Positions 1 through 10,608 of a stretch of 64,000 nt of DNA are shown piece by piece. The stretch covers positions 1 to 64,000 of the forward strand of contig JALHMY010000044.1 of NCBI GenBank assembly GCA_022843805.1. The letters are read 5' to 3'. A model generated the notes under the pieces. That model did not search any database, was not told where the DNA came from, and was given only the letters and a program-made list of their open reading frames with translations. Origin of the DNA: Fuerstiella sp. (lineage in GTDB: Bacteria > Planctomycetota > Planctomycetia > Planctomycetales > Planctomycetaceae). The translations under genes were made by a program, and so were the position numbers. Numbering within the stretch: the stretch's first letter is position 1; each line of letters starts with the position of its first letter.

Positions 1-512
1 ATTTTTTGGGCAGAAAAATTGGGACAGAACGGCAGAGCGGCGTCGCAACGCCTGTCGAATTTCTGGCAGAGGAAGCCGCCCAATGTTCGGCGTTCTTTTG
101 CGATTCATTTTTCTGCCCTGAAATTTTTCTGCCCAATCAACTATCGGGACGTGCCGGTCATCCTGAGTTCCGCGACCTCGGTTGAGTTGCTGCAGACTGG
201 CGATCAAAGTTCTATGCCGGAGCCCGCTGGCCTCCTTTGGCAGAAAGATTTTTTGGGCAGAAAAATTGGGACAGAACGGCAGAGCGGCGTCGCAACGCCT
301 GTCGAATTTCTGGCAGAGGAAGCCGCCCAATGTTCGGCGTTCTTTTGCGATTCATTTTTCTGCCCTAAAATTTTTTTGCCCAATCCGCTATCGGGAAGTG
401 CCGGTCAACCGGAGTTCCGCGACCTCGGTTGAGTTGCTGCAGACTGGCGATCAAAGTTCTATGCCGGAGCCCGCCGGCCTCCTTTGGCAGAAAGATTTTT
501 TGGGCAGAAAAA
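1..512. repeat. Tandem 247-bp repeat, two copies plus a stub
   Basis: The sequence starting ATTTTTTGGGCAGAAAAATT at base 1 returns at 248 and again, only as a short stub, at 495, so the period is exactly 247 bp. The copies differ at a few bases. Each copy carries an inverted repeat: TTGGGCAGAAAAATT at 6-20 and its perfect reverse complement at 122-136; in copy two the arms are 253-267 and 369-383 with one mismatch. The open frames crossing it are repeat-driven, change with phase and resemble no protein, so I treat it as non-coding. The array probably continues to the left of the window. 513-633 holds no recognisable feature except the 3' end of the neighbouring gene. Confidence 0.9.
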
Positions 513-633
513 AGGTTCTTCGCGAAATGAAGTGCGCGGATCGGAATCGTTTTTCAGACCGCTAATGCACACTAATGAACGCTCATGGTTTCTGAGGTCC
601 AGCCGCTACTCGTCCCGAAGAGTAGGGGCTTCA

Positions 634-1944
634 TCACACAAGTCCCGTCAGGACACCATCTTTGCAGAATTCCGGATTTCCGAATGACTCAATATGGTGG
701 CCAAAACCATGCGCGAGGGCAACGAGCAGACGGTTGTGAGGGACTTTCGGATACTGCAGTGATCGGCCCATGCGAAAATCAAGACCATTTCCTACCATCA
801 CAAACGGGATGTTGTTCAACGTATGCGAGTTGCCCTGACCCAGTTCATTTCCCCATAAAATCAGGGTATTGTCCAGGAGTGAGCCCTGTCCGCCGGGTTC
901 AGGAGTTTCCGCAAGTCGTCTGGTCAGATACGCCAGCTGTTCTGCGTACCACGTATTGATTTTTGTCAGCTTGGCATGTGCCTCTTTATTTTCATCCGGC
1001 TCGTGCGACAGTTCATGATGACCTTCATCAATTCCGAGCCATCGCATTTTGGGCTGACCGACGGAATTGGTTATCTGAAACGTGGCGACTCGGGCAAAGT
1101 CGTTGACAAAACTATTGACCATCAGATCGAGCTGCATTTTTGCGATCTGAGGAATGTTGTCGTTTTCTTCGCTGACTCCCGGCTCCAGTGAGGGAACTGG
1201 GTGCCCGGTTTCCTGCGGCTCTGATTTCAGACGCTGCTCCATTTCACGAACGAATGTTGTGTGCTCTTCCAGAAGCTGACGGTCACCGCGGCTCACGATG
1301 CCGGACAGCTTTTTAAGGTCCAGTTCAACATCATCCAGGATGCTGACAAGCTGCTCTCGCTCTGCTTTCTTCCCATACAATTTGCGGAACATCTGATAGG
1401 GGTCATCAATCGGAGCCACAGGCTTGTTGCCGCCGAGATAGCTCATTCGAGTCCACGTGTCGGCTCGATCCGGCACCATGACTCCAAACTCAAGCGATCC
1501 GAATCGAGTACGAGTTTCTTCCTTTGACTGCAGCCATGCCGCGATTTCCTGGTCGATGGAAATTCCGCTGGCCCAGCCTGCAGGCGTATCGGAGCCTCCC
1601 TGGATATTTCCCGGGTAAAGTTCAATCCCCGTCAGCAGGCAACCCATGCCACGCATGTGATTGTCCCCGTCTCCCCGCACTTTGTCGCAGACGCCCTTCA
1701 GCACGAGCATACGATTCTGAAAATCCCGCAGGGGTTCCAGAATGGGTTTGAGAGTGAACTGCTCACCTTCTTCATCCGGCCAGAAATCCCAGGGCACGGT
1801 GCCGTTGGGGCTAAACATAATCACCAGACGCTGTTTACGAAGTGATTCTGTTCCGGATACCGCAAGACTGCTCAGGTTACTGACAAATGGAAGCACGGCC
1901 GTGCTGAGACCAAGCTGCTTGAGAAATGCTCGTCGAGTTTTCAT
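634..1944 (-). CDS. DUF1552 family secreted protein
   Basis: About 436 residues of the planctomycete/verrucomicrobial DUF1552 family, whose biochemical role is not established. The N-terminus has a twin-arginine-like signal ([19 protein letters not shown]), so the protein is probably exported folded. The body has family features such as the conserved early segment [17 protein letters not shown] and a late [19 protein letters not shown] segment. I place the start at ATG 1944, just before the twin-arginine stretch, because AGGGGA lies upstream at normal spacing; an in-frame start eight codons earlier is less likely. It lies about 107 bp downstream of the DUF1592-group gene on the same strand. 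This pairing is standard in planctomycetes and suggests a shared operon and function. Confidence 0.88.
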   Translation of the reverse strand: MKTRRAFLKQLGLSTAVLPFVSNLSSLAVSGTESLRKQRLVIMFSPNGTVPWDFWPDEEGEQFTLKPILEPLRDFQNRMLVLKGVCDKVRGDGDNHMRGMGCLLTGIELYPGNIQGGSDTPAGWASGISIDQEIAAWLQSKEETRTRFGSLEFGVMVPDRADTWTRMSYLGGNKPVAPIDDPYQMFRKLYGKKAEREQLVSILDDVELDLKKLSGIVSRGDRQLLEEHTTFVREMEQRLKSEPQETGHPVPSLEPGVSEENDNIPQIAKMQLDLMVNSFVNDFARVATFQITNSVGQPKMRWLGIDEGHHELSHEPDENKEAHAKLTKINTWYAEQLAYLTRRLAETPEPGGQGSLLDNTLILWGNELGQGNSHTLNNIPFVMVGNGLDFRMGRSLQYPKVPHNRLLVALAHGFGHHIESFGNPEFCKDGVLTGLV

Positions 1945-2051
1945 TGGGCCAACTTCCCCTGAGATCAAAATTGATTCACCGGCTGAACGTGCACACTGAA
2001 ACGATTTATCATTGATGATGCGTTTTACGATCGATTTTTGACTACCGCCAA

Positions 2052-4571
2052 TTATGGAGACTCAGTCAAAGGTTCCACAACACCAGAAGCACCGTTTTCT
2101 GCCTCAGAAGTCTGAGTGCCCTGTCCCGTCGCGGCTCGGCAGGCGATTTCGACCATCAGGTGCTTCAAATTGTCCTGATGCTGACTCAGGAACTGACTGA
2201 GTTCGTTCAGTGTTTCCGGTCCATAGGCCATTACAGGCTGCTGAACCATAAAGTGAAACAGTTGTCTGCTAACGCCTCGCCGAGTCTCATCAGAGCTGGC
2301 AAGAAATTCGGCAAGCTCTTTCGCCCCTGAAAACTGAGCGAGCTCGCCAGTCCGGGTGAGATAACTGCCCTGAGCGTCTACCTGTTTTCGCTGCTCGGTC
2401 TCCCGATATCGGCCCACCGCATCGAAATTCTCGAGCGAGAATCCCAGGCCGTTGATCATTCGGTGACAGTTTGCACACATCTCCGGACTCGTCTGAAGGT
2501 GCACTCGTTCTCTGGTTGTTAAATCAGGAGCCAGATCCGGAGCTGCAGGCGCCACAGCCACCGGAGGAGGCTTGAGGGCTCGCCCAAGCACACCACGGAA
2601 CACGAAGACTCCCCGATGGATCGGTGAGCTGGCTCGCTGATACGAAAATCCGCTCAGCAAAAACGGGTGTGAAATGATGCCCGAACGCTGATCCGGTTCA
2701 AACCTCACCTCTTCAAAGTCAGCCTCATTGCTGATGGACACGCCATAAAACTGACCCAGTCGTCCATTCAGAAAAGTAAGATCCGTTGTCAGCAGCTCAT
2801 TAAGACTGGCATTCTCTGACGTGGTAACTTTATCCAAAAGGAGTTCCAGCGAGGTCCGCATATCGGACGCAATGTCGGCGGTAAAGTCAGGAAATGCTGT
2901 CTTGTCCTTATCAATTTCGTGCAGATGATCGAGGTTCATCCAGCTTCGAAGGAATTCTTTCAGGCGACTTTGAGCACGGGGATCTGCCATCAGACGCCAC
3001 GCCTGATCACGAAGCTGTTTGTCAGTTTCCAGCTTTCCGCTTCCCGCCGCCTCAAACAGTGACTTATCCGGGATGGAGTTCAGCAGGGCAAATGACAGTA
3101 CAGAAGCCCTGTCGAATGCATCATTCTTTTGTTCCGGTTCCCTGTAGAGAAACAGAGGTGATTTCAGCGTCAGCAGTATTACCCGACGCAGCGCCTCTTT
3201 TGGGTCGGCAGTACTTTCAAATTGTCTGTCGATGTATCTTGTTCGCTGATCATCAGTTAAGGGACGACGGAATGCTCGTTCAGAGAACTCGGCTGCAAGA
3301 ATACGGATCTTCTCGTTTTCGTCGTCTTCAGCTGGTTTTTGAGCGTTCTCAGCATCAGAACGATTGGCTCGGGATCGGCGTCGCCCGTCATCTCCGGCGC
3401 GAATCAGTGATGGAAGCAGTTCCAGCATTTTGTCCGCAGCTTCAATCGCGGCATTGGTTGTGGCATCGTCCCACTCACGCGAAACAAAGTTGCCGCGTTC
3501 GTATCCGGAACTTCGATCGTCGGGAGGAAACGGTGTTTCGACGATCAGAAGGCGAGGCGAGGGTTCCGGGGTAAGATTTCTGGAGGGAATGCATTCCTGC
3601 TGCCGATGCGGTGGTTTCCACAGCAGCTGCACAGACGCCGTCGCTTCCTTAAACTTGAACCATTCCAGAACGATCGGATAAATGCGGCCAGCCAGCAGAT
3701 ATCGGCGTCCACGAAATTCTGTATCCGAACCGGATCGCACCCAGGCATCAATCAGGGGATTTGCCGGATCATTCACATACAGCCGACCAGCGTTCTCTGT
3801 CTGCAGTATAAACTCGTACGATCCAGACTCCTGAACAATGAGTGAGCCCTGCCAGCGAACGGAGAATTCTTCCTCCGAGATTTTCTCCCCGTCCGGACTG
3901 AACGCTCCAAACTGGAAGTTGACCTGACGGTCGATCTGCTCAAACACTCTTCGGTCTCGCCGATTGTTGCGGCTGGAGTAATACTCGGCCTTCAGTCCTC
4001 GTGACGTGCTCGGTCTGGCAAACCATCGAAAGCCAGCAGACAAATCCGCCAGTGCATTGCGGTACTGAGAAACAGTCAGGCGGCTGAGTTCAATACGCGG
4101 CGGATGAAGGCGAGCCTGAGCTTCCGGCGAATAAAATGCCTGCTGCATATATTCTGCGACGGCACCTGCATCTTCCCCCACACATTCCTCAGGGTTGCCA
4201 TCCGGCATCGTGCGGCTGATCACGTCCGCCAGGTCAACTGTTGGACGATCGCCAAACAGCGGCTGAGGAACAGCGGGGGAACCTTCTCCGTTTTCTCCGT
4301 GACAAGATGCACACCGGGCTGCGTAAATCTCTTTTCCGTTCGGCCGATCGACCGGAGAATCGACAGCCGATGCTTCGGCTGCAGGTGCTACCACTGCAGC
4401 TGATCCCGCCACGGTGTCGGCCAAATTGAGAATACATGATGCGTACATCGCGAAACAGAGGTGCCAGTACCTGAGTCCGGCAGCCGAGCGATCAGGCTTT
4501 GGAAAAACAAGGCCTGTTTCAGCATGAACCATGCCGGACGCATTAAGTGTTAAGCCCGATTTAAGACGCAT
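2052..4571 (-). CDS. Secreted haem protein with PA14 and DUF1587/1592/1588/1585 domains
   Basis: An 839-residue exported protein of the planctomycete DUF1592 group. A hydrophobic stretch near residues 34-58 looks like a signal peptide or anchor. A cytochrome c-like domain follows with the haem motif CASCH near residue 88. Next are a DUF1587-like segment ([13 protein letters not shown]), a PA14-like domain ([14 protein letters not shown] onward) that may bind carbohydrate, and the DUF1592/1588/1585 region ending with a second motif, CANCH, near residue 700. Family members are thought to be periplasmic or outer-membrane electron-transfer or polysaccharide-related proteins, but the substrate is unknown. 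It is upstream of the DUF1552 gene on the same strand. The start is uncertain; a methionine 14 codons downstream is possible. Confidence 0.85.
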   Translation of the reverse strand: MRLKSGLTLNASGMVHAETGLVFPKPDRSAAGLRYWHLCFAMYASCILNLADTVAGSAAVVAPAAEASAVDSPVDRPNGKEIYAARCASCHGENGEGSPAVPQPLFGDRPTVDLADVISRTMPDGNPEECVGEDAGAVAEYMQQAFYSPEAQARLHPPRIELSRLTVSQYRNALADLSAGFRWFARPSTSRGLKAEYYSSRNNRRDRRVFEQIDRQVNFQFGAFSPDGEKISEEEFSVRWQGSLIVQESGSYEFILQTENAGRLYVNDPANPLIDAWVRSGSDTEFRGRRYLLAGRIYPIVLEWFKFKEATASVQLLWKPPHRQQECIPSRNLTPEPSPRLLIVETPFPPDDRSSGYERGNFVSREWDDATTNAAIEAADKMLELLPSLIRAGDDGRRRSRANRSDAENAQKPAEDDENEKIRILAAEFSERAFRRPLTDDQRTRYIDRQFESTADPKEALRRVILLTLKSPLFLYREPEQKNDAFDRASVLSFALLNSIPDKSLFEAAGSGKLETDKQLRDQAWRLMADPRAQSRLKEFLRSWMNLDHLHEIDKDKTAFPDFTADIASDMRTSLELLLDKVTTSENASLNELLTTDLTFLNGRLGQFYGVSISNEADFEEVRFEPDQRSGIISHPFLLSGFSYQRASSPIHRGVFVFRGVLGRALKPPPVAVAPAAPDLAPDLTTRERVHLQTSPEMCANCHRMINGLGFSLENFDAVGRYRETEQRKQVDAQGSYLTRTGELAQFSGAKELAEFLASSDETRRGVSRQLFHFMVQQPVMAYGPETLNELSQFLSQHQDNLKHLMVEIACRAATGQGTQTSEAENGASGVVEPLTESP

Positions 4572-4791
4572 GATTGTGAATTACCTGCCTTTTGCCCTTC
4601 GCCGGAGTCACCTCGGATGGAAATCCACGGTGCGTTCAATTCCAATCGCAGCAAACCCCTTTATTATAGGGGCACAGACCGCTGAGTCTCAATTGGTTCG
4701 ATTTTTTCCGCTCGCTGATTTCCGCGTTCGGGATTGATCAAGCCAGGACAACCGTTCCCCCCGTTCAATCTGACTTCGCTGATTGCTTTCC

Positions 4792-5460
4792 ATGAGTCCG
4801 TCTGTCGTTGTTGCCAGTGTTATTGCCGCATTGCTTGTGGGTGGGATCCCCTTTGGTTATCTCGCGGGACGTCTGGTGTTGCACGACGATATCCGTCGTC
4901 ATGGAAGCGGAAACATTGGAGCGACGAATGTCGGCCGCGTTTTGGGCTGGAAATGGGGGTCAGTCGTTCTGTTTCTTGATGCCATGAAAGGCCTTTTGCC
5001 AACGCTGGCTGCTCGTGTGTGGGCTTCTGACAACCTGCCGGCAGACAGCGTACAGCATTTGCCCGTTGTCGTCGGAGTATGCGCAATCATTGGGCATATG
5101 TTTCCCATTTACCTGAAATTTCGAGGCGGCAAGGGTGTTGCGACGGCTTTGGGGGTGGTACTGATTTTGGCACCGTGGTCGTCGCTCTGGGCCTTTGGCG
5201 TCTTTGCCGTGACTGTTGCCATGACTCGAATCGTCGGACTGGCGTCCGTTCTGGCGTCAGTGACCTTTGCTGTGGTACAATTGTATCAGTCCGGTTCCTC
5301 CGCATTCACCGGGCCAAACTGGTCCCTTAGCTTGTTTTCGATTGGCATTCCGGCACTGATTATCTGGCGACACCGTTCCAATATCAGTCGATTGCTGCGT
5401 GGACAGGAGAATCGTTTTTCTGCCTCCGGCAGCCAGTCCGTCTCGGATCGTTCGACATAA
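4792..5460 (+). CDS. plsY: Glycerol-3-phosphate acyltransferase PlsY
   Basis: PlsY is the membrane enzyme that transfers an acyl group from acyl-phosphate to glycerol-3-phosphate, the first committed step of phospholipid synthesis. The signature GSGNIGATN sits near residue 40, followed by a lysine-glycine-rich cytoplasmic loop containing FRGGKGVATALG near residue 115; both are active-site motifs of the family. Several hydrophobic helices fill the rest, and about 222 residues is normal for PlsY. I chose ATG 4792 over the in-frame TTG at 4783 because the first helix follows directly; neither has a clear Shine-Dalgarno. It is divergent from the DUF1592-group gene and stands alone. Confidence 0.93.
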   Translation: MSPSVVVASVIAALLVGGIPFGYLAGRLVLHDDIRRHGSGNIGATNVGRVLGWKWGSVVLFLDAMKGLLPTLAARVWASDNLPADSVQHLPVVVGVCAIIGHMFPIYLKFRGGKGVATALGVVLILAPWSSLWAFGVFAVTVAMTRIVGLASVLASVTFAVVQLYQSGSSAFTGPNWSLSLFSIGIPALIIWRHRSNISRLLRGQENRFSASGSQSVSDRST

Positions 5461-5567
5461 GAAATGACATCGCGATGGCATGGCTGAAATTCACTTTTTC
5501 GTCTGTCGAACAATTGAATTCCGGAGAGGTCCTGAGCCGAGCAACTGTTTGTGTGGAGTTCACAGTG

Positions 5568-8500
5568 ATGCGTCAAAAACTCATTGATGGCGTTAACGCC
5601 CTGATCGCACCACGGTGTTATGGGGCTGCCCGAAGGCATCTCCCTCTTCCAGTTGTTGCTCTTGTCTGTGCCAGTCTTGTTTCCTGTGTACAGGTTGCGG
5701 CGCAGTCAGTGGCGGAAGTAAATCCGACCGAAGTGGAATTCTTCGAGACTCATGTACGTCCGTTGCTGGTGAGTCGCTGCCTTGAATGTCATGGCAGTGA
5801 CGCGCAGGAAGGTGGCCTGCGTCTGGACATTCAGGACGGATGGAAGCAGGGAGGGACTTCAGGAGCAGCGATTGTTCCGGGGAAACCAGAGGAAAGCCTG
5901 CTGATACGAGCCATCTCTTATCTCGAAAAAGATCTGAAGATGCCCCCGGACCGGCAACTGAGCGTCAGTGAGATCGCTGTGCTGAGAGACTGGATTCAGC
6001 GTGGTGCTCATGATCCCCGGACCGGACCACAGACGGTTCAGAAGGCGCCGCTGGACGACTGGCAGCAAACGTTCACGGATCGACTTGACTGGTGGAGTCT
6101 GAAACCGATGACGCGGTCATCGCCACCGGCAGTGAATGACACGCTGTGGCCACGGGACGCCATTGACAGCTTTATTCTTGCGGGACTTGAAGCCGCAAAA
6201 CTCCAGCCAGCTCCTCCGGCTGAACCGGAAATCCTGCTCCGCCGACTATCACTCGTTCTGACAGGACTTCCGGCGACTTTGGAAAAGCAGGATGAATTCC
6301 TTCGGCAATGGAATGAGCATCCGCAATTTGCTCTGACAACACTGGTTGACGGACTTCTGTCTTCACCACATTTTGGCGAACACATGGGACGACACTGGCT
6401 GGATGTTGTGAGATATACAGATACCTATGGCTATGAATGGGATAATCCGGCAAAAGGATCATGGGAATATCGGGACTACGTCACTCGCGTTTTCAATCAG
6501 GACGTTCCTTATGACCAGTTCGTTCGTGAGCAGCTTGCCGGGGATCTGCTTTCCGATTCCCGAATCAATTACGAAGAGGGAATCAATGAGAGTTTAATTG
6601 GACCGATGTTTTACCATATGGGAGAACATCGACACGGCAGCAGTCTTGCTTTTAACGGTGTTCATCAGGAAATGATCAACAACAAGATTGAGGCGATGTC
6701 GAAGGCCTTTCTGGCAACAACAGTTGCCTGTGCTCGCTGCCACAACCATAAACTGGAAGCGGTGTCACAAAAGGACTATTACGCCCTCGCAGCTGTGCTG
6801 ATGACGCCGCGCTGGACCAGTCGATCGATTGATATTCCGGAACGCCACGGACAGTCTCTGCAGCGACTGAAGCAGATTCGAAGCCAAATCCGCGAAGAGC
6901 TTTCCAGAGTGTGGGCGAATGCACTGAAAGAAACGGAACGCTTCTCCCCGGATCGGTTGCGAGCCATTGTTGAAGCTGCGGGTGCGAAAGCCTCAGCGAT
7001 CGACCAGATCGAATATCCCCTGTTGCGGCTCCTTGCAAATGGGGCTGACGTGCCAGCGGTCTGGGATTCTCTCGTTGCCGAATGGAACGCTGTTCGGACT
7101 CAGAGAGCGGAATCCATGAAAGCGTTCCAGGTGCTCTACGATTCATCCGGTCCGCAGCTGCCAGATGGGTGGGTCATCGACGGTGACGGCATGAAGCATG
7201 GCTTTGTGACTGATGGAACACCTCTGATCTCACTGGAAGGCCCGGCCATCGTCTCGCGGCTGCTGCCCGGCGGGTATCATACTCACGCTCTCTCATCGAG
7301 GCTTTCAGGCGCGATCAGAATGCCGCCTCAGCATCTTGTGGCCGGTCGATTTGTCAGTGTGCAGATGGCCGCTGGTGAGTTCGGTGGATACCTGATCAAA
7401 CATGCCAACGCATTTCAGGGCGAAGAAGTCGTTTTTGTGAATTCACTGAAACCCGTATGGAAGTCTTTTGATGATACTCCCCTGATCAACGGAATTCCGC
7501 AGGTGACCGTGGACTTCGCGACTTCGTCACTTAATTCGAATTTTCCACCGCGAACAGGGCTGGCGCCGGGACTGCCACACACGGATCTCGGCTACGACAA
7601 ACGAAGCTGGATCAGCATTACTGGTATCGCGACCCATGATGGAGCGGCAGTACCTCAGTCACCGTTGAATGAGTTTGCTTCGCTGTATTCGCGGCAGCGT
7701 CCATCGAATTCGGACGAAGCCGCTGTCGTGATTGCTGACTGGCTGCGAGATGCTGTGCGACGCTGGACTGCGGACCAGATGAACCCAGGGGATACCGAAA
7801 TCGCCGACTGGCTGCTTACGCAAAAACTTCTCCCGAACGATATCACCACCGACAGTACGCTTCAGCAGCTGGTCAGCGAGTATCGTGAGATTGAACAGGC
7901 GATGCCGTTTTCCAGATCTGTGAACAGCATGGATGAACGCGAAATCGTCAAACTTGGATATCCGGTAAATATTCGGGGTAATGTGGACGTCCTGGGAGAA
8001 GTCGTCCGTCCGGACTTTCTGCAAATGTTTGCAGGAAAGAATGAAGTGGCCGGGAGTGCTGGCAGTGGTCGGCTTGAACTGGCCAACTCCCTGCTGCAGC
8101 CCGATCACCCGCTGACAACTCGAGTTTACGTGAACCGGATCTGGCAATGGATTTTCGGGACAGGGCTGGTTTCGACACCGGACGATTTTGGACGCCTCGG
8201 CGATCGGCCCTCACATCCGGAATTGCTCGACTATCTGGCAGGCGAATTTCAGTCGAACGGCTGGTCATCCAAACAGCTGATTCGGCGACTGGTGTTAAGT
8301 CAGACGTTTCTGCAGTCCGGAGCAGTGACGGACTCGGCCAGAGAACGGGATCCGGATAACCGCCTGCTTCATCACTATCCCACACGTCGTCTGGAAGCCG
8401 AATCGATTCGCGATTCCATTCTGGCTGTTTCCGGCCGACTTGATCCGTCACTGTATGGTCGCCCAATTGATCCTCCGAGAGCTGCGGAAGATTCGCAGAA

Positions 8501-8948
8501 GCGACTCTTCTCCGGCCCGGCAGATGGTCATGGAAGACGATCGCTGTACCTGAAAATGTCCATTATGGAGCCACCTCGCTTCCTTGTGGGATTCAATCTG
8601 CCGGATCCGAAGTTGCCCACAGGACGTCGTGACTCCACTAACGTTCCAGTCCAGGCTCTTCAGCTTCTGAATGACCCGTTTACACTTTCGATGGCAGAAT
8701 TCTGGGCTCGAAGACTGCTGACGAATACTCAGCAGTCTGTCGATGACCGCATCCGGCAGATGTTTCGTGAAGCGTGGTGTCGGGATCCGGATGCGGAGGA
8801 ACTGACTCGGTGGCAGTCAGCCCTGCGAGATCTCAGTTCCGCTCCAGTGGACAATACTGAACCGGGCCTGATACTGCAGGATCAGCATGCATGGACACAG
8901 CTGGCACATGCCATTTTTAACAGCAAGGAATTCATTTACTATCGGTGA
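5568..8948 (+). CDS. PSCyt1/DUF1549/DUF1553 planctomycete cytochrome protein
   Basis: A large exported protein (about 1126 residues) with the standard planctomycete order: signal peptide (LPLPVVALVCASLVSCVQ), PSCyt1 haem domain with CLECH, DUF1549 (PSCyt2) with ACARCHNHK, and a C-terminal DUF1553 (PSD1) domain with RVYVNRIWQW and a late LLNDPFTLSMAEFWARR segment. The family is expanded in planctomycetes and has no firmly established reaction. I use ATG 5568 as start because GGAG lies 9 bases upstream and the signal peptide follows; an earlier in-frame ATG at 5475 would add 31 residues of poor quality. The DUF1501 gene follows about 67 bp downstream, the usual partner arrangement. Confidence 0.9.
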   Translation: MRQKLIDGVNALIAPRCYGAARRHLPLPVVALVCASLVSCVQVAAQSVAEVNPTEVEFFETHVRPLLVSRCLECHGSDAQEGGLRLDIQDGWKQGGTSGAAIVPGKPEESLLIRAISYLEKDLKMPPDRQLSVSEIAVLRDWIQRGAHDPRTGPQTVQKAPLDDWQQTFTDRLDWWSLKPMTRSSPPAVNDTLWPRDAIDSFILAGLEAAKLQPAPPAEPEILLRRLSLVLTGLPATLEKQDEFLRQWNEHPQFALTTLVDGLLSSPHFGEHMGRHWLDVVRYTDTYGYEWDNPAKGSWEYRDYVTRVFNQDVPYDQFVREQLAGDLLSDSRINYEEGINESLIGPMFYHMGEHRHGSSLAFNGVHQEMINNKIEAMSKAFLATTVACARCHNHKLEAVSQKDYYALAAVLMTPRWTSRSIDIPERHGQSLQRLKQIRSQIREELSRVWANALKETERFSPDRLRAIVEAAGAKASAIDQIEYPLLRLLANGADVPAVWDSLVAEWNAVRTQRAESMKAFQVLYDSSGPQLPDGWVIDGDGMKHGFVTDGTPLISLEGPAIVSRLLPGGYHTHALSSRLSGAIRMPPQHLVAGRFVSVQMAAGEFGGYLIKHANAFQGEEVVFVNSLKPVWKSFDDTPLINGIPQVTVDFATSSLNSNFPPRTGLAPGLPHTDLGYDKRSWISITGIATHDGAAVPQSPLNEFASLYSRQRPSNSDEAAVVIADWLRDAVRRWTADQMNPGDTEIADWLLTQKLLPNDITTDSTLQQLVSEYREIEQAMPFSRSVNSMDEREIVKLGYPVNIRGNVDVLGEVVRPDFLQMFAGKNEVAGSAGSGRLELANSLLQPDHPLTTRVYVNRIWQWIFGTGLVSTPDDFGRLGDRPSHPELLDYLAGEFQSNGWSSKQLIRRLVLSQTFLQSGAVTDSARERDPDNRLLHHYPTRRLEAESIRDSILAVSGRLDPSLYGRPIDPPRAAEDSQKRLFSGPADGHGRRSLYLKMSIMEPPRFLVGFNLPDPKLPTGRRDSTNVPVQALQLLNDPFTLSMAEFWARRLLTNTQQSVDDRIRQMFREAWCRDPDAEELTRWQSALRDLSSAPVDNTEPGLILQDQHAWTQLAHAIFNSKEFIYYR

Positions 8949-9015
8949 TCCGATAAGATGAAGGTAACTTGCTGGTGAGAACTGATTTGCGGTGCACCGC
9001 CTCGAAAGACTGAAA

Positions 9016-10452
9016 ATGACACACCGTTCTGATAATGAATGTCGGCCCGCAGGCGGCTTCCGTAGTCTCTCTCGAAGAGATGTACTGAAGAGCTCATCTG
9101 CAGGCTTTGGATGGCTGGCGGCATCCGGAATGCTTGCCAGCCATTCAGAGGCAAGCCTGCTGCCACATTTCACCGCGAAGGCAAAGAGCATCATCTTCTG
9201 TTTCATGGACGGCGGGCCCAGTCACGTCGATACGTTTGACTATAAACCGATGCTCGCGAAGCACCAGGGCGAGAAAATTGGCAGTCGCTATGTGACGAAG
9301 CGTTCACAGTCTTCGGCCGACAGGGTATGGCTGGGTTCACCCTGGGCGTTTCGTCCGCGTGGAAATAGTGGTCTGCTGGTCAGCGATTTGTTTCCGCAGA
9401 TCGCAAAGGTGGCGGACAAGCTTTGCGTCATTCGATCCATGGTGGGAGAGCTTCCGCTGCATGGACAATCCAATCTGCTGCTGCACACCGGCCGAATTAT
9501 TGGCCAGGCTCCCAGTTTTGGGGCGTGGGTTTCGTATGGACTGGGAACTGAAAATCAGAATCTTCCCGGCTATCTGGTGCTGAACAATGACTGGGTTCCC
9601 AACGGTGGGCTTGAGAACTTCGGAAGTTCTTTTCTCCCGGCCAGCCATCAGGCCACGATGATGCGAGCGAAGGGGGTGCCTGTTGATAATATGACGCCGC
9701 ACGATGTTCCGTCGGTACAGCGCAGAAAGCTGGCACTGCTGTCTGAGCAGGACGCAATCTTTGCAGAACTCGCCTCAGATCGGTCCGTCATCGAAGGGGC
9801 GATCGCAAATCACGAAACAGCGTTTCGCATGCAGAGTACGATTCCCGAAGTGGCCGATATCACTCGGGAGCCAGAACATATTCAACAAATGTATGGTGTT
9901 AATTCTGAGGATGAACATCAGCGTTATTATGCGACACAGGCACTTCGCGCGAGACGCCTGGCTGAAGCCGGAGTTCGCTTCATTGAAATCACATGTCCAA
10001 GCTTCGATGGAAACAATTCGCCCTGGGATCAGCATTCACACCTGAAGCAGAATCATGAAAAGAATGCTCGCGTTACGGAGCAGTCCGTTGCTGCACTGAT
10101 CAGCGATCTGGAACAGCGAGGCATGCTGGATGAAACCATTGTGCTGTGGGCAGGCGAGATGGGAAGAACTCCTCACACCCCCGCAATTTCAAACGTCGTG
10201 GGACGCGATCATCATGTCAGCGGCTACTCCATCTTTGTGGCGGGAGGAGGATTCCGCGGCGGAATGACGTATGGAGAAACCGACGAGTTCGGCAACGATG
10301 CCGTCGTCAATCCGTTGACGGTCCATGATGTTCACGCAACGATTTTGCATCAGATGGGCCTGGATCACAGACATTTGACATTCCGCCACAGCGGCCGCGA
10401 TATGCGTCTGACCGATGTGCATGGGGCCGTGATCCATGACCTGCTGACATGA
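9016..10452 (+). CDS. DUF1501 family protein with twin-arginine signal
   Basis: About 478 residues of the DUF1501 family, which has an alkaline phosphatase/sulfatase-like fold but no proven activity. The N-terminus has the twin-arginine motif SRRDVLKSSSAGFGWLAASG, so export through Tat is expected. The segment FCFMDGGPSHVDTFDYKP and the late GRDHHVSGYSIFVAGGG segment with histidines and aspartates match the family's metal-binding-like positions. ATG 9016 is chosen; an upstream GTG at 8992 is possible. It is the partner of the preceding PSCyt1/DUF1553 gene. A 13-bp tandem duplication covers the stop codon (10436-10461). Confidence 0.9.
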   Translation: MTHRSDNECRPAGGFRSLSRRDVLKSSSAGFGWLAASGMLASHSEASLLPHFTAKAKSIIFCFMDGGPSHVDTFDYKPMLAKHQGEKIGSRYVTKRSQSSADRVWLGSPWAFRPRGNSGLLVSDLFPQIAKVADKLCVIRSMVGELPLHGQSNLLLHTGRIIGQAPSFGAWVSYGLGTENQNLPGYLVLNNDWVPNGGLENFGSSFLPASHQATMMRAKGVPVDNMTPHDVPSVQRRKLALLSEQDAIFAELASDRSVIEGAIANHETAFRMQSTIPEVADITREPEHIQQMYGVNSEDEHQRYYATQALRARRLAEAGVRFIEITCPSFDGNNSPWDQHSHLKQNHEKNARVTEQSVAALISDLEQRGMLDETIVLWAGEMGRTPHTPAISNVVGRDHHVSGYSIFVAGGGFRGGMTYGETDEFGNDAVVNPLTVHDVHATILHQMGLDHRHLTFRHSGRDMRLTDVHGAVIHDLLT

Positions 10453-10461
10453 CCTGCTGAC
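10436..10461. repeat. 13-bp tandem duplication over a stop codon
   Basis: ATGACCTGCTGAC occurs twice head to tail (10436-10448, 10449-10461). The stop codon of the DUF1501 gene (10450-10452) lies in the second copy. The pattern is that of a recent replication-slippage event at the gene's 3' end. Confidence 0.9.
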
Positions 10462-10608
10462 TTAGTGAAAAAGCGGCAGGTAACTGAGCTCTCATCGCGA
10501 CGGTCGTCATCGCGACATGTTGTGACTCCGGGAGTTTGCCGGAGTCGACTGTTTGTTGTTCAGCGACGAGAAAGTCAGTTCTTCGAATTCGCCCCCGATC
10601 GGCAGTGT

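Noticed and set aside
19-687. Several overlapping open frames on the plus strand
   Set aside because: They run through the 247-bp tandem repeat, repeat themselves in different frames and resemble no protein.
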